Assembly: GCA_002722455.1 (NCBI GenBank)
Contig: PBMB01000012.1
Location: forward strand, 1-64,000
Reading direction: 5' to 3'
Length of the DNA stretch: 64,000 nucleotides
DNA from: Chloroflexota bacterium
GTDB taxonomy: Bacteria > Chloroflexota > Dehalococcoidia > Lucifugimonadales > GCA-2722455
Position numbers and translations under genes: made by a program. How positions within the stretch are numbered: the stretch's first letter is position 1; each line of letters begins with the position of its first letter. The notes beneath the pieces are model-generated. The model worked only from the letters and a program-made list of their open reading frames with translations, searched no databases and was not told where the DNA came from. This document shows positions 1-7,939 of this stretch, piece after piece.

Positions 1-13
1 TTCAAAGAATTTT

Positions 14-40
14 GTATTCCGACCTGTTAAGGTTGGATAC
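14..40 (-). other. IS end hairpin beside tnpB 3' end; likely omega-RNA region
   Basis: GTATTCCGACCT and AGGTTGGATAC form a hairpin with loop GTTA and one bulged base, 31 bases past the tnpB stop. In known TnpB systems the guide (omega) RNA is read from the tnpB 3' end into this IS end, in the same direction as tnpB, so a guide RNA probably runs from inside tnpB to the window start. The location follows family knowledge; only the hairpin is visible. Confidence 0.45.
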
Positions 41-70
41 GCCATAAAATGCAAGCAAGAAAAATAGTCT

Positions 71-1411
71 TCAAGCAGCAGAAGCTACTTTACAACCTGA
101 AGACAAACCTCTAACGCTTGCCTTCCCCTCTTGTATCCAAAGATTCGTATATTTTAATCGTTTGATAATCTTACTACCAACAATTTCTTGTGCTTCTTCT
201 TTTGTTAAACCTGATTTTACTAAACCACGATAAAGAATATTTAACGCTGCATTTAGGTCAGCATTGATTTTGTTGTCACAGTTTGAGCAAGCAAATTTAG
301 CTTGGCTTGCACGATTAGATTTTCGCTTGCTATGACATAGACAACATTCTTGTGAAGAAAAAGCGGCTTGCCTTTTCTCCAAAGTCTGGTCTTTCCAGTC
401 TTGCTTATACTTTAACATACCAGAAAAAATACCCCAACCTTGTTCTAAAATAGAACGATTGAGACCAGACTTTTGTTTTACGTTTTTACCAGGTTTTTCA
501 ATTGTCCCTTTTGCACTTTTAGACATATTATTAATCTTCAAATCTTCAATATAAATAATAGCGTGATTATTGACTAAATATGTTGAAAGTTTATGAAGAT
601 AGTCTTTGCGCATTTGAACAATTTTTTTGTGAAGCTTGTTTATTCGTTTTTTCAAACGAATAAAGTTATTTGATTTTTTGGTACAACGACTCAACTTACG
701 TTGAAGTCGTGCAAGTTTGTTTTGATTCTTTTTAAACGCATTTAACGGTCTAAAAACTTCACCGTTAGAAGTTGTAACAAGTTTTTTCACACCAAGATCT
801 ATGCCAATAGTTGAAATCGGTTTATCATTGCTATCAATAACAATAGATTGCTTTGTTTGAAGGCTGATATAGTAGCAATCACCTTCTTTTGATAGCGTGA
901 CATTTTTGATTTCACCCTCAAAGTTCCTATGTTTCAACACCTTTAAATAGTCTTTCATTTTCGGTATTTGAATGTAGCAAACTTTTGCTTTTTTATAGAC
1001 TTTATAGTTGTGAATAAAACGAGTGTTGTTGTTATAAACGGGAAATGAAATAGATTGTTTTGAATCATATTTCTTTTTAAAGTTAAAGGTATTCGTTCCT
1101 TTTCCTTTTTCTAATCTTTGAAAAAACGTATTAACGGCACGACTAGAATCTTTTGAGACTTGTTGAAGTGCTTGTGAATTAACGTCTTTTAGAAATGGAA
1201 ATTCATTTTTTTTCCAAGGCGATAAAAATTTATCTAATTCCGTATAATGAAGGTATCCTTCACCATTTTCTTTACGTTTTTTTTGAATTTCCGCAAATTT
1301 ATTATAAACGAAACGACGACAACCAAACCATTGAGACAAAAGTTCCTTTTGCTCATTGTTTGGCATGATTTTGAATCTGTAAGATTTCATAATCTGTTTG
1401 TTGACGGTCAT
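71..1411 (-). CDS. tnpB: TnpB, RNA-guided nuclease of IS200/IS605 family
   Basis: TnpB proteins are RNA-guided DNA endonucleases, ancestral to Cas12, that help their IS persist. This one looks intact at about 446 residues. The RuvC triad is present: D205 in GIDLGVKK, E289 in IEDLKINN and D385 in NADLNAALN. The zinc finger CxxC/CxxC is at 356/359 and 375/378. An N-terminal YRFKIMPN segment is typical of OrfB. I chose the ATG at 1411 because AGGAAA lies just upstream; the frame stays open to 1507, but that part reads as hydrophobic noise. A perfect 18-base palindrome sits directly upstream of the gene. Confidence 0.9.
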   Translation of the reverse strand: MTVNKQIMKSYRFKIMPNNEQKELLSQWFGCRRFVYNKFAEIQKKRKENGEGYLHYTELDKFLSPWKKNEFPFLKDVNSQALQQVSKDSSRAVNTFFQRLEKGKGTNTFNFKKKYDSKQSISFPVYNNNTRFIHNYKVYKKAKVCYIQIPKMKDYLKVLKHRNFEGEIKNVTLSKEGDCYYISLQTKQSIVIDSNDKPISTIGIDLGVKKLVTTSNGEVFRPLNAFKKNQNKLARLQRKLSRCTKKSNNFIRLKKRINKLHKKIVQMRKDYLHKLSTYLVNNHAIIYIEDLKINNMSKSAKGTIEKPGKNVKQKSGLNRSILEQGWGIFSGMLKYKQDWKDQTLEKRQAAFSSQECCLCHSKRKSNRASQAKFACSNCDNKINADLNAALNILYRGLVKSGLTKEEAQEIVGSKIIKRLKYTNLWIQEGKASVRGLSSGCKVASAA

Positions 1412-1422
1412 ATGTTTCCTAT

Positions 1423-1440
1423 ATTTAATTGCAATTAAAT
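1423..1440. promoter_or_regulatory. Perfect 18-bp palindrome upstream of tnpB
   Basis: ATTTAATTGCAATTAAAT is its own reverse complement and ends 12 bases before the tnpB start, over the expected leader. It could be an operator or simply part of the IS end structure. Confidence 0.4.
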
Positions 1441-1512
1441 TATAAAGGAAACAATAAAAAAAGTCAACAATAATGTTTGAAATCAAAGAAATAAGAATAC
1501 AAAACAATTCAT

Positions 1513-1532
1513 CCTCGACCTGAAGGACGAGG
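1513..1532. repeat. IS end hairpin on the tnpB 5' side
   Basis: CCTCGACC-TGAA-GGACGAGG forms an 8-bp stem with one A-A mismatch and a TGAA loop. The 30 bases 1516-1545 match 48136-48165 at 27 positions, which identifies both as ends of the same IS type. Confidence 0.65.
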
Positions 1533-1602
1533 CGTTCTTGTTATTCATAGGTAAAAATGTTTTGAAATTTGCAGATAAACAGATTCTTCTACTGATTTAA
1601 TT

Positions 1603-1764
1603 CTAAACGTGAATACTCCCCCCCCTTTTACTAACAAGTCTTTTATGTGTTAGTTTTTGTGTTATTGTTGTCTTGCTAAAAAAAGTCTTTTCTTTTTTAT
1701 TATAAGCTGTAAATATTGATTCTACATCACTATTGTTTAAATAATCTAATAATTTATCATTCAT
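1603..1764 (-). pseudogene. Truncated fourth member of the 1766-3915 paralogue set
   Basis: A 53-residue frame starts at an ATG one base after the stop of the upstream gene (TAA-A-ATG), so it reads as the next gene of the same operon. It begins MNDKLLDYLNN, comparable to the LYEYL and IYEYL starts of the two preceding proteins. It ends about 60 bases from the IS end, after a run of eight G, very unusual in DNA this AT-rich. I read it as the 5' stump of a paralogue cut off by the IS insertion or by a frameshift in the G8 run. A genuine short protein is the alternative. Confidence 0.5.
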
Positions 1765-1765
1765 T

Positions 1766-2428
1766 TTAATTACCATAATTAAGTTTAAACACGTCTACCC
1801 ATTCATTTACAGGAATATCTTTGAATATCTCTACCAAATCCTTCAATGAAACAAAACACAAAGACAACAGCTTTTCTTTATCCTTTAATAAAGGTATGTC
1901 CGTGTCAGGAGATAAATTTAAGTTTTTGATAAGGTTGTATCTCATTACTGCCGAGATTAAACCCAAAGTGCTTTCGTTTGGTTTCATTTCCAAAAACAAA
2001 TTGAAAGAATTTAAACCTAATGTGTCTAAATCTTTATTTTTATTGAAAAGATATTTGTTTTGAATGTCTGAAACTAAGTAATCTTTTTTGGCGTCTAACA
2101 GATCAACCAAGCATTCTATTTCAGAAATGCATTCATTTAACATAGTTTCCTGTTCTTCTTCTGACATATCTAAGTCGTCTCTATTTATTTTTGCCATTCT
2201 TCCTTCAAAAAAAAGAGTAACTATATTTAATTTTATTGGCGATTCCAGATCTTTTCTAGTTACTATTAAAGAAATATGCATGTTAATATTTCTACTAATA
2301 TTTTTTATTTTTTTCCCTAACTCAACAAGAACCGCTAGACCAGTATTCTCTATGCGATTTTGTTTGATTTTTGAATTTGGATTCACTCTGTCTTTTAAAT
2401 ATTCATATATATTTTCGCTATTATCCAT
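1766..2428 (-). CDS. Hypothetical soluble protein, tandem paralogue (copy 3)
   Basis: I do not recognise a known family. The protein (about 220 residues) is charged and mostly helical, without membrane segments or signal peptide. Its C-terminus, KDIPVNEWVDVFKL, aligns with KGSPMSEWLDMVEL of the next gene upstream, and both start with a YEYL motif, so they are diverged tandem duplicates. The ATG at 2428 follows the stop of the upstream gene by six bases; a TTG in frame at 2434 is the alternative. Close spacing implies translational coupling in a minus-strand operon 3124 to 1603. Confidence 0.75.
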   Translation of the reverse strand: MDNSENIYEYLKDRVNPNSKIKQNRIENTGLAVLVELGKKIKNISRNINMHISLIVTRKDLESPIKLNIVTLFFEGRMAKINRDDLDMSEEEQETMLNECISEIECLVDLLDAKKDYLVSDIQNKYLFNKNKDLDTLGLNSFNLFLEMKPNESTLGLISAVMRYNLIKNLNLSPDTDIPLLKDKEKLLSLCFVSLKDLVEIFKDIPVNEWVDVFKLNYGN

Positions 2429-2434
2429 AAACAA

Positions 2435-3124
2435 TTAGACCCCGTCTATCAATTCAACCATATCCAACCATTCAGACATAGGACTTCCTTTAATCACTGA
2501 TTCTATCTCTTGAAGTTTACTTTTTGTTATAAATAATTTAAAATTTGTATTTTCAAGAATATTGTCTAATGCTTTATCTTCTTCTACAATTTTATTCTCT
2601 TCTACGATATTTAAATTATCTTCTATAAGTTTTTTTAATATAGACGTCATTTCTGGATAATAATCATTCTCACATTCCCAGTTTTGACGATTACTAAAAT
2701 GAAAGTTTTGTGGTTTAAATTTTTTCATATGAATTTGTTTTTTATCATATAATGCCGTCAATTCTTCTTCTCGCAGATTTTCTTTAATCCCTAGAACGTC
2801 TACTATTTCAACAATATCTTTTCTTATCTTTTTCAATTCTTCCCTGCTTAAAGGGAAATCTTTTATGGCGTGTGAATCAGAAGGCGTTGGTCTACTTTTT
2901 AAATTAGTAAAAACTTCAAGGGATTGACTCGTATGTTTTCCATCTTCGCTACTTGCGATGATTTTATTTAAAAACATTAACTTAATATAGGTTATTGTGT
3001 CCTCTCTTTCTATTGATTTAATAAAGAGTTTTATAGCGACAAGGCGAGACCCCCTTTCTATTTTTTCTACGTGAGAAATATTTTCTTCATTCACAATTAA
3101 GTATTCATAGAGATTTTGATGCAT
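2435..3124 (-). CDS. Hypothetical soluble protein, tandem paralogue (copy 2)
   Basis: This 229-residue acidic, helical protein matches no family I know. Its N-terminus (NLYEYL) and C-terminus (PMSEWLDMVELIDG) resemble those of the downstream gene ending at 1766. A terminator lies upstream at 3188-3220, so it must have its own promoter in 3125-3185. It heads the operon that runs into the truncated copy at 1603-1764. Function unknown. Confidence 0.75.
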   Translation of the reverse strand: MHQNLYEYLIVNEENISHVEKIERGSRLVAIKLFIKSIEREDTITYIKLMFLNKIIASSEDGKHTSQSLEVFTNLKSRPTPSDSHAIKDFPLSREELKKIRKDIVEIVDVLGIKENLREEELTALYDKKQIHMKKFKPQNFHFSNRQNWECENDYYPEMTSILKKLIEDNLNIVEENKIVEEDKALDNILENTNFKLFITKSKLQEIESVIKGSPMSEWLDMVELIDGV

Positions 3125-3187
3125 TTTTTCACCTTTGTTTTAGAGTTTCAATCTCAGCATTATATCATATTTTTAATCAAAAAAACA

Positions 3188-3220
3188 ACAAAAAAAGCAA
3201 GGTATCAAACCTTGCTTTGT
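3188..3220 (-). terminator. Rho-independent terminator after 3241-3915
   Basis: AAAGCAAGG-TATCAAA-CCTTGCTTT with A/T runs on both flanks. The stem is identical to that of the terminator at 3970-4004. Confidence 0.8.
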
Positions 3221-3240
3221 TGTAATGGAAAAATTAAGAT

Positions 3241-3915
3241 CTATACCTTGCTCTTATTCTTTGGAGTGCTACTATTAACACAGTCAATTAGATCTTGAAA
3301 CCAATCAACACATGCTTTTTTGTTATCGACATCATTCGCCAATTCTTTTTGGTAATTTGCATTAATTAATTCAATTTTTTTTCTGCCAAAATCTGTTGAT
3401 AAATAATTTTCCAAAAATATACTTATATTAGAAACAAATTCAGCCTTATCTTTTACTTGTAAATCTTTAAATGTTCTATCAAGTAGAGTTTTAAAATCAG
3501 AGTTCGAATTTGAGTTATTTTCATTTCCATTTTTAATAAATGTTAAATCATAAATATAATTGATATCTTGTGATAATTGAAAATCCTCAACATTTTTTTG
3601 ATAACAATTAACTTCTTCATTAGATAAATTTGCTTTCGAATAAAACATTGTGCTTACAAAATCATTTAGACTTGTTGGTATAAAATTAACAATATTTTCT
3701 TTTTTTAATATATCTTCTATTTCTTTTGGGTCTATCAAATTTATATCTGAATCGAAAGATTGTTCTTCAAGTCTACTTGGTATCTCGTTTCTTATCCCTG
3801 CAATTTTTTCTGATATTTCTTCTGTATCCATAGTATTTGAAAACACAATCGCATCTTCAATGCTTTCAATGTAATCATATACAAATCTTTTTAATCTTTT
3901 TAATTTTAAACTCAT
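3241..3915 (-). CDS. Hypothetical soluble protein, distant paralogue (copy 1)
   Basis: A 224-residue helical protein of unknown function. Its C-terminal CVDWFQDLIDCVN recalls the EWLDMVEL and EWVDVFKL ends of the two downstream genes, so it is probably the most diverged member of the same duplicated set. The N-terminus is basic (LKLKRLKRFVYDYIE). It stands alone between two terminators with the same stem, which suggests the whole gene-plus-terminator unit was once duplicated. Confidence 0.7.
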   Translation of the reverse strand: MSLKLKRLKRFVYDYIESIEDAIVFSNTMDTEEISEKIAGIRNEIPSRLEEQSFDSDINLIDPKEIEDILKKENIVNFIPTSLNDFVSTMFYSKANLSNEEVNCYQKNVEDFQLSQDINYIYDLTFIKNGNENNSNSNSDFKTLLDRTFKDLQVKDKAEFVSNISIFLENYLSTDFGRKKIELINANYQKELANDVDNKKACVDWFQDLIDCVNSSTPKNKSKV

Positions 3916-3969
3916 TTTTACTCCAAGTATCTAATATAAGAATTATATCATATCTTTGTTATATTTAAA

Positions 3970-4004
3970 AATAAAAAAGCAAGGCTTCAAACCTTGCTTT
4001 CTTT
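3970..4004 (-). terminator. Rho-independent terminator after 4005-4736
   Basis: AAAGCAAGG-CTTCAAA-CCTTGCTTT with flanking A and T runs; same 9-bp stem as at 3188-3220. Confidence 0.8.
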
Positions 4005-4736
4005 TTAATATAATTCTTTATGTTTGTATGCAGTAGACTTTTCATAATCAGATAAAGAATTAAACTTATTGCCATACAACATTGAACGGAACAATGTTTC
4101 GGTTAACTCTTTTGTCTCTGTTAAATGGTTTTCTTTCGCATATTTACACATTGCATATAAGAGATTTTGATCTTTCAATAAATCTTTCAACTCGTTTCTT
4201 TTCTCAAAGACTTGTTTTTCAGCGTCAGATAAGCTCTGCAGGATTTTTCTATCTCTCAAATGATAATTCATCTCCATTGCTGCTATCATTGTTATGCTCA
4301 CCATAAAGACAACTGTTGTCATTTCAATAAACGCTTTCTTTTCATCGCTAAAACCTACAAGATCTATTATTTTGTATTGAATTAATATCATTACTCCGAC
4401 AATAGACAAAGACAACACAGCCATAGCAACAATCTTATTTAATTCTTTATTTGTTTTATCTTCTTTTTCGTTAAATATATTAACGTTATTGTAATAACAA
4501 AGATAAATGAATAAAGAAAAAGAACCATATACTTGAACCATATGACTCATATAATAAGAAAAGCCCAAATTTTCTCCCATTAAAACTGCTGCCATACAAA
4601 TTACGGCAAGAGATTGAACAGCCATTGCTAACTCATTAGGATTTGTATAGAAGTGCAAGCCAGATTTTGATTTCATTTTTCTAAATTCCGAAACCGTATT
4701 TTCTAGACTCTCAGCCGTTTTAATTATTGATATCAT
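4005..4736 (-). CDS. Hypothetical four-helix membrane protein
   Basis: The 243-residue protein has four hydrophobic helices at about 36-54, 63-82, 101-119 and 136-155, then a charged helical C-terminal region. This is the same layout as the four-helix members of the membrane family between 6993 and 37701, but it lacks the acidic IEN-type tail and the N-terminal sequence is not clearly alike, so I count it only as a possible distant relative. It is preceded by its own intergenic region and followed by a terminator. Confidence 0.7.
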   Translation of the reverse strand: MISIIKTAESLENTVSEFRKMKSKSGLHFYTNPNELAMAVQSLAVICMAAVLMGENLGFSYYMSHMVQVYGSFSLFIYLCYYNNVNIFNEKEDKTNKELNKIVAMAVLSLSIVGVMILIQYKIIDLVGFSDEKKAFIEMTTVVFMVSITMIAAMEMNYHLRDRKILQSLSDAEKQVFEKRNELKDLLKDQNLLYAMCKYAKENHLTETKELTETLFRSMLYGNKFNSLSDYEKSTAYKHKELY

Positions 4737-4881
4737 AATTCAATCTTCTTTTATGTTTTAAATTGCATTAATTTTACTCTCTTTTTATGCAACAATCAAG
4801 GATAACTTTTTGTTCCATTTATCTAAGGCTTATGGTAAAATAACCGCATATTAAATTAAAGAATCAGACAAGAGGTTTTCA

Positions 4882-5307
4882 ATGCAAAGAGTGTCTATGG
4901 TTAAAGAATACACTTCGATTCTTGGTGATACATTTAAAGTTCATGTTATTACTGTTAAAAACGGAAATAAAAGAGGTGGCTCATATCGCCAGATTCGTGC
5001 CAAAGAAGGAATGATAGAGCGTTCTCATGATCGCTGGTTTGATCATTGGTATCAAAAAAAACTAACAACACATCATTCATTAACTCGATTTGATCGCTGG
5101 ACTAATGCTGACGATTCTATTTATATTAAAGCACGAGAGCGTATGGCTAAACGAGAAGGCGTTGAAGTCGCACTCGAAAACTACCCAACATATGAAGTCG
5201 TAGAGCATGATTCTGTTTGGGATTTCTTTGACCACATTGGATATGACCACAAAAATAAAAAAGTCTCAAATATAGACAGTCTATTAATTATTAAAGAAAG
5301 AGAGTAG
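4882..5307 (+). CDS. Hypothetical small soluble protein
   Basis: A 141-residue basic/aromatic protein with a segment rich in H, W and R (SHDRWFDHWYQKK). No family recognised. The ATG at 4882 follows AAGAGG by a normal distance. The next gene starts two bases after its stop, so the two are cotranscribed and probably translationally coupled. Confidence 0.75.
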   Translation: MQRVSMVKEYTSILGDTFKVHVITVKNGNKRGGSYRQIRAKEGMIERSHDRWFDHWYQKKLTTHHSLTRFDRWTNADDSIYIKARERMAKREGVEVALENYPTYEVVEHDSVWDFFDHIGYDHKNKKVSNIDSLLIIKERE

Positions 5308-5308
5308 T

Positions 5309-5491
5309 ATGAGCATTGAAAATAATACAGAACCAAAAATTGAAGTGCTTGACGAAGTTTTAAAAGAACTTCTCGAATTATCAAAGAAACAAAAAAATAT
5401 GACAAAAAGAGACGGTGTTCAAGACGCTTATGCACTTGTTGTTGGTTTTCGAAACAATTTAAAAAACAATAAAAGTTTAAAATGTGAATAA
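5309..5491 (+). CDS. Hypothetical small protein coupled to 4882
   Basis: A 60-residue protein, acidic and helical in its first half (EVLDEVLKELLELSKK) and more basic in the second. Its ATG comes one base after the stop of the preceding gene, whose last codons (AAAGAAAGAGAG) supply the ribosome-binding site. Function unknown. Confidence 0.7.
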   Translation: MSIENNTEPKIEVLDEVLKELLELSKKQKNMTKRDGVQDAYALVVGFRNNLKNNKSLKCE

Positions 5492-5499
5492 TGTATTCT

Positions 5500-5528
5500 T
5501 TGTTTTTTGAAGATTAATTTTTTATAAT
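5500..5528 (+). promoter_or_regulatory. Promoter of 5560
   Basis: TTGTTT, 17 bases, TATAAT, upstream of a gene with an AAGGGG ribosome-binding site. Confidence 0.7.
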
Positions 5529-5559
5529 AAAACCATATTAATATTATAAGGGGAAAAAG

Positions 5560-6195
5560 ATGGGATACTCAATTGGTGACGTAGTAACATTCGAGCGAAA
5601 TAACACTCAACGTTTTGGTCGTGTTAAAGGTTTTAAATTGCCACAGAAAACTGCTTGGCAAGGACCTACTGGATTACTTCATGGCAAAGTTAGTAGCATT
5701 ATTGTCAATATGTGGAGTCAAGAACCTTTTTATTCTTGTGACGTAGCAACTGAAACTATTGACGTTAGTCCTACTGATTTAAGACGTTCCAATGAAAATG
5801 CTTATATGCGTTCAAAGTTGCCTAAAATGGAAAGGATTAAATCTCCTGCTGATTTAAATTCAGAGGTTGATAGCTATATGACATTGTCTTACCCTATAAA
5901 ACAACCTTACTCTAATTTAAAAACAAATGGACTTTATGTTTTTGGCGTTGAAATTCGAGCTTATGCCTTAGAAGCAACTGCTCATTATCAATTACAACAG
6001 CACTTAAAACGCTATGGCTTAAAAGAATTAACCAATGGTAATTTCTATTTGGAACTTCCAGAAGCATTCCAAGGCAAGTTTCTGTTAAGACAAGACAATC
6101 GAAAGGGCTTCGAAGAATTGTTCACAGAAGCAACAGGCATTGAATGGGATGCTTTATTGTATATTACTTTTATCCCTTGGGGAAAAGAAGCTTAA
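5560..6195 (+). CDS. Hypothetical protein with SH3-like N-terminus
   Basis: A 211-residue soluble protein. The N-terminus (YSIGDVVTFERNNTQRFGRV) reads like a small SH3/KOW-type beta barrel, in which a GDxV turn is followed by strands; this is a weak structural guess. The rest is not recognised. The gene has a strong AAGGGG site, its own promoter and its own terminator, so it is a single-gene unit. Codon use is less extreme in A/T than in the neighbouring membrane genes. Confidence 0.8.
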   Translation: MGYSIGDVVTFERNNTQRFGRVKGFKLPQKTAWQGPTGLLHGKVSSIIVNMWSQEPFYSCDVATETIDVSPTDLRRSNENAYMRSKLPKMERIKSPADLNSEVDSYMTLSYPIKQPYSNLKTNGLYVFGVEIRAYALEATAHYQLQQHLKRYGLKELTNGNFYLELPEAFQGKFLLRQDNRKGFEELFTEATGIEWDALLYITFIPWGKEA

Positions 6196-6207
6196 ACATT
6201 AATCAAA

Positions 6208-6241
6208 CAAAACCGTATTGAGCAATCTTTACGGTTTTTTT
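6208..6241 (+). terminator. Terminator of 5560 gene
   Basis: AAACCGTA ... TACGGTTT stem followed by a T run. Confidence 0.75.
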
Positions 6242-6325
6242 CTTTTTTAAGCCAATACAAAATAAACTCATTTATAGACGATAAATTAACAAGAAAAAAA
6301 ATGCTAAAAAAAGTATATTTTTCTC

Positions 6326-6354
6326 TTGCTTTTATAATCCAAGGTTGTTATTAT
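6326..6354 (+). promoter_or_regulatory. Promoter of 6419
   Basis: TTGCTT, 17 bases, TATTAT, about 65 bases before the ATG, giving a leader of roughly 58 bases. Confidence 0.65.
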
Positions 6355-6418
6355 AGTTTCCGAAATCAAGGGCATACAACAGATTGTGTCCACTAACTTA
6401 ACTAGGAAAATAGATAAT

Positions 6419-6937
6419 ATGACAACTGTAACTACTTCAAACACTACTCAACAAGACCTAACTGTAATGCAAGAACTACGTTTGAAGATTAAAGGACTTG
6501 TAACAGCACAAAAAGAAGCAAAAGCTGCAAAACAAAAGGCTACTACTGTCCCAGATATGGCTAAACTACAATCTACTATTGCAATTCAACGTCGAGAGAT
6601 TGCAATTGCCTCAAAAGAGCTACAAGCCGTTCGTGAGCGTCTATCACAGATTCCTTATGGTCAAAGCACTCCTGCTTGTAAAATGGAGCACGTTTCCAAT
6701 CAGCTAAATATTGTGAAAGAAGAATATCAAGCGACGACTAAAAAACAATATGAATTGAAGAAAGCGATTCAATCTTCTCAATTCGGTGGTGAAAGTCTAA
6801 GTGAAGCACAAAAAGAAAAACATCGTAATAAGAAAACAATTCAAGCTCTGGTTGCTAAACGTTCCATTCTGAAAGTAAAACACAAAGCATTCTCAGATAT
6901 TATCTTTGAAGAAAGTAAAGTTAAAGCTGCTGCTTAA
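6419..6937 (+). CDS. Hypothetical basic coiled-coil protein
   Basis: A 172-residue protein rich in K, Q, A and E with no hydrophobic segments. Long heptad-like stretches (about 20-75 and 95-160) suggest a helical hairpin or coiled coil; it has only one cysteine. The ATG at 6419 is chosen over an in-frame GTG at 6386 because AGGAAA lies just upstream of it. It forms a single-gene unit with a promoter and a strong terminator. Codon use is better balanced than in the membrane genes, consistent with good expression. Function unknown. Confidence 0.8.
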   Translation: MTTVTTSNTTQQDLTVMQELRLKIKGLVTAQKEAKAAKQKATTVPDMAKLQSTIAIQRREIAIASKELQAVRERLSQIPYGQSTPACKMEHVSNQLNIVKEEYQATTKKQYELKKAIQSSQFGGESLSEAQKEKHRNKKTIQALVAKRSILKVKHKAFSDIIFEESKVKAAA

Positions 6938-6954
6938 CACTTAAAATACATTAC

Positions 6955-6986
6955 AAAAAAAAGACCACTCGTTGGTCTTTTTTTGT
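6955..6986 (+). terminator. Terminator between convergent genes
   Basis: AAAGACCA-CTCGT-TGGTCTTT with a T run; A run on the other side, so it may also serve the minus-strand gene ending at 6993. Confidence 0.8.
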
Positions 6987-6992
6987 TTTTGA

Positions 6993-7838
6993 TTATGAAT
7001 TTTCAATTTCTACATCAAATGACTCTTTAAATCTTATTTTATACAATTCTTCATGCCTTTCTTTTTTTGTCTTAAGTTTTTCTCTTTTTGACGCTTCTCT
7101 TTCAAATTCATTCATTAATAATATTAAGCACTCGCTAGGTTTTTTGCTTGAATGATATTTTTCAATAATCTGTTTCATATTTTCTGGATTTGTTATTAAT
7201 TCTGTTTTTAATAACTTATATTTATCTGATTCTTTTTCTAACTCTTTACTTATTTCTTTGTCCTTTAATAAAACATTATTATCCAATCTCTTTTTGAAAA
7301 GATTCTTAAAACAAGCCACAAAATAAAAAATAAAGACGAATAAAAAAACAAGAAATGAGAAACTCGTTATGGCTATTGTCAGACCGTTATTAGTTGCCAT
7401 CAATGTTAAGGATAATGATAAAGGAAATGCCATTAAAAGTATTGGAATTATTATCAAACGACTATTTGACGTTCCAAAAGGATTTTTTAATAAAATATCT
7501 ACTATTTTCTCTCTTAATAAAATAGAAAATATACACAAAAGAGATGTTGCCCCTATTAAAAAACCAATAGCTTTTCTTTTTTCTTCCAACAAAGGATCTG
7601 TTATCGAAAATAAATTAAATATACTCAGATTTATTTCGAAGTCTGTTATTGTCGATAATATTATTAAAAAGAAGATGACAGGAATTAATAAAACAAAAAT
7701 CGATTTTCTATTAGCCATATCGACATCTCTTCTTCCTGTTTCTTTTTTCATTTTTTCTATTTTTGATTTTTCTTTATTCAAAACTTTAACTTTGCTATCA
7801 CTTTTTTCAAATTCTTTTAATAGATTTTCAATGCTCAT
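6993..7838 (-). CDS. Bilobed coiled-coil membrane family, four helices (group A)
   Basis: Member of the expanded family. Of 281 residues, 1-40 form a charged coiled coil, membrane helices lie at about 46-65, 91-108, 128-148 and 153-177, and 185-281 form a charged helical region ending DVEIENS. The C-terminal LYKIRFKES matches YKIMFNKE and YRSVFNID of the two following entries, which defines group A. The ATG at 7838 is chosen because GGAG precedes it by six bases; the 16 residues upstream in frame look non-coding. Function unknown. Confidence 0.8.
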   Translation of the reverse strand: MSIENLLKEFEKSDSKVKVLNKEKSKIEKMKKETGRRDVDMANRKSIFVLLIPVIFFLIILSTITDFEINLSIFNLFSITDPLLEEKRKAIGFLIGATSLLCIFSILLREKIVDILLKNPFGTSNSRLIIIPILLMAFPLSLSLTLMATNNGLTIAITSFSFLVFLFVFIFYFVACFKNLFKKRLDNNVLLKDKEISKELEKESDKYKLLKTELITNPENMKQIIEKYHSSKKPSECLILLMNEFEREASKREKLKTKKERHEELYKIRFKESFDVEIENS

Positions 7839-7910
7839 ACTCACTCCACAATTCCCAAAAATATCAATTCTTTCTTTAAAAGTCAATTTTTTTATGTTTA
7901 AGTCTTTTTT

Positions 7911-7938
7911 AAAAAGAAAAAAGCCCGAAAGGGCTTTT
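7911..7938 (-). terminator. Terminator after 7940-8836
   Basis: AAAAGCCC-GAAA-GGGCTTTT stem with GAAA loop and a T run on the minus strand. Confidence 0.8.
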
Positions 7939-7939
7939 G

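Larger units (their letters stand above)
1..1545 (-). mobile_element. IS200/IS605-type element with tnpB only
   Basis: The element holds a single tnpB gene on the minus strand and no Y1 tyrosine transposase (tnpA), so it would have to be moved in trans. An imperfect hairpin lies beyond the 3' end of tnpB (14-40, 11 pairs with one bulged T), and another lies upstream of its 5' end (1513-1532, 8-bp stem with one A-A mismatch and a TGAA loop). Subterminal hairpins of this kind are what IS605-type transposases recognise. The outer borders are not certain: the left one may be at or before the window start, the right one near 1545, where similarity to a solo copy at 48136-48165 stops. Confidence 0.75.

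Noticed and set aside
2088-2438. 116-codon plus-strand frame over the 1766 gene
   Set aside because: Serine/phenylalanine-rich complement of a lysine/glutamate-rich gene; no ribosome-binding site.
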